From: Cohnella sp. SGD-V74
GTDB taxonomy: Bacteria; Bacillota; Bacilli; Paenibacillales; Paenibacillaceae
Length of the DNA stretch: 64,000 bases
Direction of reading: 5' to 3'
NCBI RefSeq assembly: GCF_003001675.1
Contig: NZ_PVYW01000010.1
Span: 124,001 to 188,000 of the forward strand
The position numbers and the translations under genes are program-made. The notes under the pieces were generated by a model that did no database searches, was not told the DNA's origin, and saw nothing but the letters and a program-made list of their open reading frames with translations. Position 1 is the first letter of the stretch. Each line of letters opens with the position of its first letter. Of the stretch, positions 49,913-58,600 are shown in pieces.

Positions 49913-50905
49913 ATGAAGATCAGCATTTTCGATGTCGCCAAGAAATCGGGATTGTCGGTCGTAACCGTGTCGCGTGTGCTTAACAACTCGAGCTCGGTAC
50001 GGCAGAAGAACAAGGAAAAAGTGCTGAAAGCGATGAAGGAGCTCAACTACCAGCCGAACGCTGCGGCTCGCAGTCTGGCTCGCGGCAAGACGGGAATCAT
50101 CGGATTGACGTTGACTACGCTGGACGATTCTTTCCTCGATGCGGTCGTGAAGGAGACGAACGAGCGGCTGGGCGAGCACGGTTATCTGCTGGCGCTCTCG
50201 ATTGCGCGAAGCTTCGAGGACGCGTTCCGGCGCTCCTTGTTTCAAGAAGACCGGGTGGACGGCGTCATTTTGCTGTCTCCTACGGATGAAGACGAATTTA
50301 TTATGGAGCTCAAGAATAAGAAAATACCGCTCGTTCTCGTAGACAATTCGAAAAGCCATCCCTCCGTATCCTCGGTAATCGTAGACAACTTCAAGGGCGG
50401 GTACGAGGTCGGAAAGCATTTGATCGAGCTGGGGCACACCGACATTGCCCATATCGCGGGGCCCGATCCGTTCCTGAGCAGCCGCGAGCGCGAGCGCGGG
50501 TTTCTGACGGCGCTGGAGGAGGCGGGACTCAAGCCTCGCTGCATCGAGCGGGGGACGTTCAGCATGTCGTCGGGATACGAGATCGCGACGCGATGGATCG
50601 ATGCGGGCGAGCTTCCGTCGGCTTTGTTCGCCGCCGACGACTATATCGCGCTGGGCGTCATCGACGCCTGCCTGAATCGCGGAGTCCGTATTCCGGAACA
50701 GTTGTCCATCGTCGGGTTCGACGATCAGAAGTTCGCGTCGGAGTTCCGGCCGAAGCTGACGACGGTTCGTCAACCGGCGGACAAAATCGGCGCGGCCGGA
50801 GTGGAGCTGCTGCTGGAGGCGATGAACGATCCCGCGAAGCGCCAGACGACGGTGACGATCGAGCCGACGCTCATCGTGAGGGAATCTACGGCTAGGAAAA
50901 AATAA
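49913..50905 (+). CDS. LacI family transcriptional regulator
   Basis: A 330-residue repressor. ISIFDVAKKSGLSVVTVSRV (about 3-22) is the LacI helix-turn-helix with NYQPNAAARSLARGKTGIIG as hinge (46-65), followed by a periplasmic-binding-like effector domain. It begins the transcript with the sugar kinase (20 nt downstream) and GH4 glycosidase genes, so it should regulate use of a phosphorylated disaccharide or amino sugar. The ATG at 49913 has AGGAG about 9 nt upstream. Confidence 0.9.
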   Translation: MKISIFDVAKKSGLSVVTVSRVLNNSSSVRQKNKEKVLKAMKELNYQPNAAARSLARGKTGIIGLTLTTLDDSFLDAVVKETNERLGEHGYLLALSIARSFEDAFRRSLFQEDRVDGVILLSPTDEDEFIMELKNKKIPLVLVDNSKSHPSVSSVIVDNFKGGYEVGKHLIELGHTDIAHIAGPDPFLSSRERERGFLTALEEAGLKPRCIERGTFSMSSGYEIATRWIDAGELPSALFAADDYIALGVIDACLNRGVRIPEQLSIVGFDDQKFASEFRPKLTTVRQPADKIGAAGVELLLEAMNDPAKRQTTVTIEPTLIVRESTARKK

Positions 50906-50925
50906 GGCTGGGGGGAGAGAGGGCA

Positions 50926-51900
50926 ATGAAATATTATTTGGGAGTCGACGGCGGAGGGAGCAAGACCTACACGCTGATCGTCGATGAACAAGGCAATATC
51001 GTTGGAAAAGGAAGCAGCGGCAACGGCAATCATCAGATCGATTACGAGGCGGCGAAGGCCAACATCCGCGAATCGGTCGAGGCGGCGCTGGCTCAGGCCG
51101 GGTTGACCCGGGAGCAGATCGAGTTCGCCTACTTCGGCTTGGCGGGCGCGGACAGGGAAATCGATTATCGGATTTTGCGGCCGATGATCGCAGAGCTCGG
51201 GTTTCCGCGGCACGAAATCAATTGCGATACGATGATCGCGCTTCGGGCAGGAACGGACCGTCCTTACGGCGTCGTGCTGATCTGCGGCACGGGCTCCAAC
51301 AGCGCGGGGGTCAGTCCGGAGGGACAGTTTTTCCAATGCGGGGGCTTTACCTATCTGTACGGCGACTTCGGAGGAGGGGGCACGCTGTGCGTAGAGGCGT
51401 TCCGCTCCGTCATTCGCGCCTGGGATGGCCGCGAGCGTCCGACGCTGCTGACGCGGCTGGTGCTCGAAGACCTCGGTTACGGCAGCGTTCAGCAGATGTT
51501 CGACGATTATTTGGACCATAACAAGGTGCCTCCGCTTCGCCTCGCCAAGCTGCTGTTTACGGCGGCTAAGGAAGGGGACGAGGTAGCTGCGGACATTTTG
51601 CGCAGACAAGGAATCGAGCTCGGCAAGTCGGCCAAGGCGGTTATCCGGCGTCTGGTGATGGAGAGCCTGACGTTCGACGTCGTTCTTGCGGGCAGCATCG
51701 TGACTCGCGGCGAAGGAGATTTCGTGCACCGATATATCCGCGAAGCCGTCGGGGATATCGCGCCCGCCGCGCGCGTCGTCACGCTGGAGGTCGAACCGGT
51801 CGTCGGGGCGGTATGGCTGGCCGTGGAGGCGACGGGCGCCGAGCTGCCTCCGGCCATTTACGAAAGTTTGCGCGGGGTGGCGGAATTCAGCCTCGCTTAA
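50926..51900 (+). CDS. BadF/BadG/BcrA/BcrD-type kinase (N-acetylglucosamine kinase-like)
   Basis: A 324-residue ASKHA-fold ATPase. YLGVDGGGSKTYTLIVDEQG (about 4-23, phosphate 1 motif), GVVLICGTGSNSAG (phosphate 2), YGDFGGGGTL and the C-terminal VVLAGSIVTRG/PVVGAVWLA blocks match the BadF-type GlcNAc kinase family (NagK/MurK-like). It should phosphorylate an amino sugar, or possibly a disaccharide, in the cytoplasm. It lies between the LacI and GH4 genes. The substrate cannot be read from sequence. Confidence 0.85.
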   Translation: MKYYLGVDGGGSKTYTLIVDEQGNIVGKGSSGNGNHQIDYEAAKANIRESVEAALAQAGLTREQIEFAYFGLAGADREIDYRILRPMIAELGFPRHEINCDTMIALRAGTDRPYGVVLICGTGSNSAGVSPEGQFFQCGGFTYLYGDFGGGGTLCVEAFRSVIRAWDGRERPTLLTRLVLEDLGYGSVQQMFDDYLDHNKVPPLRLAKLLFTAAKEGDEVAADILRRQGIELGKSAKAVIRRLVMESLTFDVVLAGSIVTRGEGDFVHRYIREAVGDIAPAARVVTLEVEPVVGAVWLAVEATGAELPPAIYESLRGVAEFSLA

Positions 51901-51943
51901 ATAGATCAAGCATCGCGACTATCCAACAAGGAGAGGAAACGAC

Positions 51944-53251
51944 ATGGCGAACAAACAAGGCTTAAAGATCGCGGTTATCGGCGGGGGCTCTTCCTACACG
52001 CCGGAGATTGTGGAAGGCTTCATTAAAAACTACGAGCAGCTGCCTATCCGCGAGCTGTGGCTGGTCGATATCGAGGAGGGCCGCCATAAGCTGGAGATCG
52101 TCGGCGAGCTGGCGAAGAGAATGGTAGCCAAGTCCGGGCTGCCGATGGAAGTTCATCTGACGCTGAACCGCCGGCAGGCGATCGAAGGCGCCGATTTCGT
52201 CTCGACGCAGATGCGCGTAGGGCTGCTCGAAGCGAGGAAGTGGGATGAACACATCCCGAACAAGTACGGCGTGATCGGGCAGGAGACGACCGGCCCGGGA
52301 GGCATGATGAAGGCGCTCCGTACGATCCCGGTGCTGCTCGACATCTGCAAGGACATCGAGGAGCTGGCCCCGAACGCCTGGCTGCTGAACTTCACGAATC
52401 CGGCCGGCATGGTCACCGAGGCGATCTCTCGTCACTCCAAGGTGAAGAGCATCGGGCTCTGCAACGCGCCGATCGGACTGCACAAATGGCTGAGCAAGAA
52501 GTACGAAACGACGCCGGATCATCTGTATACCGAATTCGTCGGCCTCAACCACTTGCACTGGGTGACGCGTATTGAAGTCAATGGCGAAGACAAGCTGACG
52601 GAACTGCTCGACAAGCGCGAGGAGTATTCCGGCAAGAACGTGCCCGCGACGGAGTGGGATCTCGACTTCCTTCGCGGCCTCGGCGGTTTCCCTTCGTACT
52701 ATTTGAAATATTTCTACTTGACCGACGTCATGCTGGAGGAGCAGCTCGAATCGCTGAAGGCGAAAGGAACGCGCGCGGAAGTCGTAAAGCGGGTCGAAGA
52801 CGAGCTGTTCGAGCTGTACAAGGATCCGAACCTGGAAGAGAAGCCGAAGCAGCTGGAGCAGCGCGGCGGAGCGTATTACTCGGAGGCCGCGGTTAACCTG
52901 ATGGTCTCCCTGTACAACGACAGACGGGACATTCAGACGCTGAACGTGACCAACGGCAAGACGCTGGACTTCTTGCCGGAGGATGCGGCCATTGAAGTCA
53001 ACTGCGTCGTAACCGGCAAAGGCCCGATCGCGCTTCCCGTTACGAAGGTGCCGGAGCAGGCCAAAGGATTGATCCACGCAGTCAAGTCGTACGAGAGATT
53101 GACGATCCAGGCCGCGATCACCGGCGACCGGGAAATCGCGCTTCAAGCGATGGCCTCCCATCCTCTCGTTCCGTCCGTCAAAGTCGCCAAGGTGCTGCTG
53201 GACGAAATGCTGGAGCAGAACAAGCCGTATTTGCCCCGGTTTTTCCGGTAA
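51944..53251 (+). CDS. GH4 6-phospho-beta-glucosidase-like enzyme
   Basis: A 435-residue NAD- and Mn-dependent family 4 glycosidase, which cleaves 6-phospho-glycosides by redox elimination. IAVIGGGSSYTPEIVEGFI (about 9-27) binds NAD. ADFVSTQMRVGLLEARKWDE, LLNFTNPAGMVTEA, GLCNAPIG (metal cysteine) and VGLNHLHWV (metal histidine) are family motifs. The pattern resembles LicH/CelF beta-type enzymes rather than the alpha-type MelA/GlvA. No PTS permease is in the window, so its phosphorylated substrate may come from the adjacent kinase. Confidence 0.9.
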   Translation: MANKQGLKIAVIGGGSSYTPEIVEGFIKNYEQLPIRELWLVDIEEGRHKLEIVGELAKRMVAKSGLPMEVHLTLNRRQAIEGADFVSTQMRVGLLEARKWDEHIPNKYGVIGQETTGPGGMMKALRTIPVLLDICKDIEELAPNAWLLNFTNPAGMVTEAISRHSKVKSIGLCNAPIGLHKWLSKKYETTPDHLYTEFVGLNHLHWVTRIEVNGEDKLTELLDKREEYSGKNVPATEWDLDFLRGLGGFPSYYLKYFYLTDVMLEEQLESLKAKGTRAEVVKRVEDELFELYKDPNLEEKPKQLEQRGGAYYSEAAVNLMVSLYNDRRDIQTLNVTNGKTLDFLPEDAAIEVNCVVTGKGPIALPVTKVPEQAKGLIHAVKSYERLTIQAAITGDREIALQAMASHPLVPSVKVAKVLLDEMLEQNKPYLPRFFR

Positions 53252-53257
53252 ACCGAC

Positions 53258-53289
53258 AAGGAGTTGCCCAGCATTGGGGCAACTCCTTT
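53258..53289 (+). terminator. Terminator after the GH4 gene
   Basis: AAGGAGTTGCCC pairs with GGGCAACTCCTT around loop AGCATTG, followed by TAGTTTG. It separates the operon from the convergent histidine kinase gene. Confidence 0.85.
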
Positions 53290-53308
53290 AGTTTGCGTCT
53301 GCATATCG

Positions 53309-54715
53309 TCATGTCCGCGGCAGCGTGATCCGAAACGTCGTTTCCACGCCTGGGATACTGCTCATCTCTATCCTTCCCTGGTGAGCCTCGACGATATCTT
53401 TGACAATGGCCAATCCGATCCCTAACCCTTCTCCTTTTCTTCCCCCGTCCACACGGTAGAAGCGTTCGAAGATCCGCGCATGATGCTCTGGAGGAATCCC
53501 TTTGCCCTTATCTTTCACGATCAAATTCACGGCTTGTTCGTCCGCCGTTAACTGGATGCCGAGATAGCGTCCTTCGTTGCCGTAACGGACCGCATTATCG
53601 AGGAGATTGCGCAGCGCCCGCTCGATCAGAGGAGCGTCGACAGCAATCTGAATATCCTCGTCAGGCATCTCGACATCGAACTGAATCTGATCGCCGTCGA
53701 GGATCATGATATATTCAACAGCGATTTTACGAACGACTTCCGATAGATTATGATCCGCTAATCGAATGGTCAGATCGTCCGAATCCTGACGGGAGATGTC
53801 CAGCATCTGATCCAGCAGCTTGTCCATATACCTGCAGCGTTGAAGAATGATTTTGGCTCTGCCTTGCAGCTCTTGTTGATCCTTGTAATTGCCGGTGCGT
53901 ATCATTTCGGCGCAGCCGAGCATCGTCGTCAGAGGCGTGCGCAGATCGTGCGACAGATTGGACAGCAGGAGCTTGCGCTTGTTCTCGAACTGCTGAATTT
54001 CCGCGAATTGGGAGCGGATCCGAAGCGCCATGGAATTATAGTGCTGCGTAAGCTGGCCCAACTCGTCTTTGGATCTATCGACCAGTTCGACATGAGGGGA
54101 ATCGCTCTGGATGTTCAATTGATTCAGGGCATGATTGAGTTTGCGGATTCTTTTATTAATAGAAGAAAACAACCATATAGCCAGTAAAAAAGGCAGCGAA
54201 AACGAGAGAATAATCGGAACGACGAGCGTTAACAACGATTTATACGTACGGACCATAAAATACACTTCGCCTTGCTTCATCTCGGAAGCCGGAATGCTGA
54301 GGAGCAAGAAGTACGACTGCCCGTCTCTCGCTGCCGGAGTAAGAATATGAACATCGTCATCCGTCAAAAATCTCTGGGGCATTTGCTGCATCAGCATGGC
54401 CAAGTCTTTGAAGGATAAGTTCGGATTGAGCCCCGACGTATCGTAGAGAGACTGTCCTTGATCGTTTAGCCACAACCATCGAATAGCGGGATGCTCCACA
54501 TGCGCGTTATCCAAAGTTCGTTTCAGCGCATCCTCTCCGAACTCAGGTTGTTCCTCGATCGAATCCACGATAGATTGCGCCAGCGGATTCAGTTGGAACA
54601 GCGTGTAGCCCTTATTCGCGGCTTTCCCGATCCAGACCGAACTGTAGCCGAACAGAACCATACTCATTGCGGTACTCACGACAAGCAGCAGCCATAGCTT
54701 AGTGCGCAGCTTCAT
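53309..54715 (-). CDS. Sensor histidine kinase
   Basis: A 468-residue membrane kinase. Membrane helices about 8-28 and 160-183 enclose an extracytoplasmic sensor of about 130 residues; HAMP 183-240; the HisKA motif NLSHDLRTPLTTMLG has the phosphorylated histidine at about 256; N-box LRNLLDNAVRYGNEG; G1 KDKGKGIPPEH; G2 GEGLGIGLAIVKD. It overlaps the response regulator stop by 4 nt, forming a coupled pair. Adjacent, divergent giant SLH protein is a plausible target. Confidence 0.93.
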   Translation of the reverse strand: MKLRTKLWLLLVVSTAMSMVLFGYSSVWIGKAANKGYTLFQLNPLAQSIVDSIEEQPEFGEDALKRTLDNAHVEHPAIRWLWLNDQGQSLYDTSGLNPNLSFKDLAMLMQQMPQRFLTDDDVHILTPAARDGQSYFLLLSIPASEMKQGEVYFMVRTYKSLLTLVVPIILSFSLPFLLAIWLFSSINKRIRKLNHALNQLNIQSDSPHVELVDRSKDELGQLTQHYNSMALRIRSQFAEIQQFENKRKLLLSNLSHDLRTPLTTMLGCAEMIRTGNYKDQQELQGRAKIILQRCRYMDKLLDQMLDISRQDSDDLTIRLADHNLSEVVRKIAVEYIMILDGDQIQFDVEMPDEDIQIAVDAPLIERALRNLLDNAVRYGNEGRYLGIQLTADEQAVNLIVKDKGKGIPPEHHARIFERFYRVDGGRKGEGLGIGLAIVKDIVEAHQGRIEMSSIPGVETTFRITLPRT

Positions 54716-55398
54716 ATTCCTGCCCCCGTCAACCGGTAACCTACGCCGCGAACCGTTTGTATTTCCCAGGAGGATTCGGCCCGTTCCAACTGTTTGCGCA
54801 ACCGACTGATATATACGCTTAAGTTGTTGTCGTCATATCGTTCGTGCAACCAGACCTGTTGATAGATTTCGAGCTTTGTCATGACACGGTCGGGATTTTG
54901 CATGAAGAACTGCATCATACCGCACTCTACCATCGTTAAGGAAACCTTCTCGTCTTTGATGAGCAGGGTATAGTTATCGACATCCAGAACCATAGGGCTC
55001 AATCGAATGAGCGTAGAGGATCGGCTGGCTGCCGGGTATCGTCTGCGCAATACGGCCCGGATGCGGGCGATTAATTCCATTGGACTAAACGGTTTCGTCA
55101 TGTAATCGTCTGCTCCAAGTCCAAGTGTGTCGATCTTGTCCTGTTCCTGCCTTCTTGCGCTTACCACGATCGTCAAGGTGTCTAATCCGCGATTGTGCAA
55201 GTAGCGCAGCACCTCGAATCCGTCGCGGTCATCCATCATGAGATCAAGTATGATAACGTCCACCTGCTCGGATTCCAGCCGCTCAATCGCTTGTCGTCCT
55301 GATTCAGCTTCAATTGCACGCATGCCGGCTTGTTCGATATGAGTGCGGATCACTTCGCGGATTTGCGGATCGTCATCCACTACGAGTATTTGTTCCAT
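54712..55398 (-). CDS. OmpR/PhoB family response regulator
   Basis: A 228-residue two-domain regulator. The receiver has ILVVDDD (acidic pocket 8-10), phosphorylated Asp in ILDLMMDDRDG (about 52) and VSARRQEQD. A winged-helix DNA-binding domain follows (about 125-226, with VWLHERYDDNNLSVYISRLR as recognition helix region). It precedes and overlaps the kinase gene. The usual response-regulator lysine is in YMTKPFSPMELIARIRA. OmpR-type regulators bind direct repeats, which are present upstream of the divergent SLH gene. Confidence 0.93.
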   Translation of the reverse strand: MEQILVVDDDPQIREVIRTHIEQAGMRAIEAESGRQAIERLESEQVDVIILDLMMDDRDGFEVLRYLHNRGLDTLTIVVSARRQEQDKIDTLGLGADDYMTKPFSPMELIARIRAVLRRRYPAASRSSTLIRLSPMVLDVDNYTLLIKDEKVSLTMVECGMMQFFMQNPDRVMTKLEIYQQVWLHERYDDNNLSVYISRLRKQLERAESSWEIQTVRGVGYRLTGAGI

Positions 55399-55492
55399 TG
55401 TATAGTCGCCACCGTCCAGAAATTTGAGTTAGCTTGATCATAGCACGATTTTTCGGGGATTTGTTTTTCTGGGAACGGGGGGATGATATCTT

Positions 55493-55536
55493 TTAAGATT
55501 TCATTAAGATTTCCGGGGAGGAACTGTTGATATAAT
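55493..55536 (+). promoter_or_regulatory. 11-bp direct repeats and -10 of the SLH giant
   Basis: TTAAGATTTCA (55493-55503) is followed at once by TTAAGATTTCC (55504-55514), and TATAAT lies at 55531-55536. The second repeat covers the -35 position. This layout is typical of promoters activated by OmpR-family regulators, and the regulator gene is next door. Confidence 0.65.
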
Positions 55537-55611
55537 TCACTCTATATGGAAGTTGCCGCGAATCTACATCATTCTACGCTAATACCTTGTGCAGGAAAGG
55601 AGCTAGGCTAT

Positions 55612-58600
55612 ATGGAACGCTTACGTAAGCATAAAAGAACGAATATAAAGTGGATCAACATATGGATGGCTGTCATTCTGGGGTGGCTGTGCGCTGTCCC
55701 TATTGCGAATCCGGCAGATGCGGCTTTGCCCGCTGCGGTTAAAGTGACTCAGATCGCAGCCGCTGAGAATAATTCCATCGCTTTAAAATCGGACGGCACC
55801 GTCATCGTATGGGGAACCCAGGTCGACGGTTGGGCCAAGCCTCCTGCGGGGCTGAAGGACGTGGTCGAAGTTTATGCGAAGGACACCATCTTGATGGCTC
55901 GCAAATCAAACGGCACGGTTGTGGTGTGGGGAGGCAACGACGCAGGCGAGACCAATGTCCCTCCCGGTCTGAACAGGGTCATCTCCATGGCGGCGGCAGG
56001 CAATCACACCTTGACGGTCAGGGAAACGTCGATTCTGCCGGGCGCTGGCGAGGTAATCGGATGGGGGCTTAATGGCAATGGACAATCGACGATCCCGGAT
56101 GCGGCGAAAAGCAGCGTTACTAAAGTAGCCGCAGGCACTTATTATTCGATGGCTTTGAAATATAACGGCACGGTCGTCGATTGGGGAACGAACGGATCGG
56201 GGGCGACGAGTATGCCTGCCGGTTTGTCCGGTGTGGTTGCGATTGATGCCGGATACATGTATGCCTTGGCGTTAAAGTCGAACGGCACGGTTGTCGCTTG
56301 GGGGAAGGAATATAACGGGAACGGGATAATCAACGTACCTGCAGGACTGAACGATGTCGTTGCGATATCGGCCAATCGTGAGCACGCCTTGGCGTTGAAA
56401 CGGAATGGCACGGTTGTCGGTTGGGGGGATAACAGGAATGGAAAAGCAACACCCCCTGTCGGACTGAACGACGTAGTTGCGATATCGGCGGGTGTCAACC
56501 ATTCCCTGGCATTGAAGAGCGACGGAACCGTCGTCAGTTGGGGCTCGCAAACCTCTGTGCCGGGCAACAACGAATTAATCGGCTTGACGGTTGCGGAAGG
56601 CGCGCCTTCCCAGACATTTTCTCCATCAGTGACTTCCTATCACTATGACATTGCCCCAGGGGTGTCGAGCGTTCATATCAAGGCGGATTTGAGAGATTCC
56701 ACTTATTCCGCACTCTATATTAATGATCAACTGCAACCAAGCGGCCAGACGGTCGCTGTTACGGTTCCGCCTACCGGAGCCGTGATCAAGGTTCGCGTGG
56801 AACCGTATATGAAGGCGCCCAAGACGTATACGCTAACGGTATCTCGCGATCGGGAGCCGCCTGTTATCCACTTTGACCCTGATGGCAGCGCTGTGCCGTT
56901 AAGAACGATTACGACCGCTGTTCAGGTCACGGATGCGACGAGCGGTATCGATGCGTCTACGCTGGAATATGTTTGGTCGCAATTGCCGTCGGCTCCCTCT
57001 GGCGGATGGGCCGGTTTCTCTCTCCTTCCAGCCACGCAACTCGCGCAATTTACGCACACCGGCGCGGATGGGAACTGGTATTTGCACGTCCGGGCCAGAG
57101 ATTATGCAGGGAATTCGGCGAGCAAAACTTCAGCGCCATTCTTGATTGATAACTCGCCGCCCGTGGTCAGCGTGACGATGAAGACGGAGGACGACAATGC
57201 CGTTTATCCGGAGAATACGTGGACAGGCAAGAACGTGGTTATAACCGCCGCAGCGACAGATTCGCTAAGCGGCATCGCAACCTTTAAGTATACGCTTGAC
57301 GGGGGCAAGACATGGACGGATTATTCTGATCTTGATCCGGTCACTCTGACCGAATCCGGGGTTCATACGATCATTTTCCAAGCGAGCGATGCAATCGGCA
57401 ATGTGAAACTCGAGAGTCGCACTGTAAACATCAGCAAGGGGAACTTCAAGCTGACGCCCACGATGAATAAGGTAAATCCGGATGGATCGGATGGCGACGC
57501 CTATAAGAGCGGGGAATGGACGAATGGAAGCGTTAAGGTGCGCGCTACGGCAGAAGCTCTGGAAAACGGCCCTCCCATTATCAAGTGGTCGTTGAACGGA
57601 GATCCGGAATTGAATTTTGGTGCGGATGCCACGTTCTTCCAATCAGGAATGAACACGGTCGTGTTCAGGGTGATAGATTCGCTTGATAATAGCTTAAGCA
57701 TCCCGCTTGCGATCAATATCGATAAGACGCCGCCAACGGTTGCCTTCAGTCCGGATGGTAACGGAACATCTGCGCGGGCAGCTTCGGTAACGGCAACGGT
57801 CTATGACGCTGGCGGCAGCGGTCTGGTGAACGCTACGCTGGAATATGTATGGACGCAAAGCAACACGACTAAACCAACGGATGGTTGGCAGTTGTTGAGT
57901 AATGGCAGTGAGCTAAAGAAAGACGGTGTGGACGGAGAATGGTATTTGCATGTTCAAGGGAAGGATGCGGCGGGCAATGAGGTTCACGCGGTATCCGAGC
58001 GCTTCGTGCTGGATAATTCGGCGCTGAACAGCACGATCAGCCCGAGTACAGCCGATTTCGATAAAAATACGACTGCGCAAACGGATATCGCAATAACGCT
58101 GTCGCTGAACGGCAATACCTTAACCGGCATTCGCAATGGATCAGAGGAGCTTGTGCGAAACACCGACTACACGGTCTTGGGAAACACGGTGATGATCTCC
58201 AAAAGCTATCTGGCGACACAGCCGATCGGCACAACCAGCTTGATATTCTCGTTTAATGCGGGAGCGGATCAGGCACTGACGATTACGGTCAACGATACGA
58301 CCGTTATTCCCGACGAGAATTCACCGATTATCAGCTCGGCAACGATCAGTCCGAAAGCTGTAAGATACGATCTGGATTTCCCCGGCGATATAAGCGCCAA
58401 AATTACTTGGAACAGTGCAACTAGCGTAACGAATGTGGTCTATGGCCATGTGCTGCTGGCAACGACTGCCGACTATAGTGTGAGTGGAGATGTGCTGACC
58501 ATCAAAGACAGCTATCTTGCGGCGCAGAGTTTCAGCGAAGGGGACGAAGTGCGCTTTACGATTTTCTTCGATCAAGGAAATTCTGCCGAGCTTACTCTGG

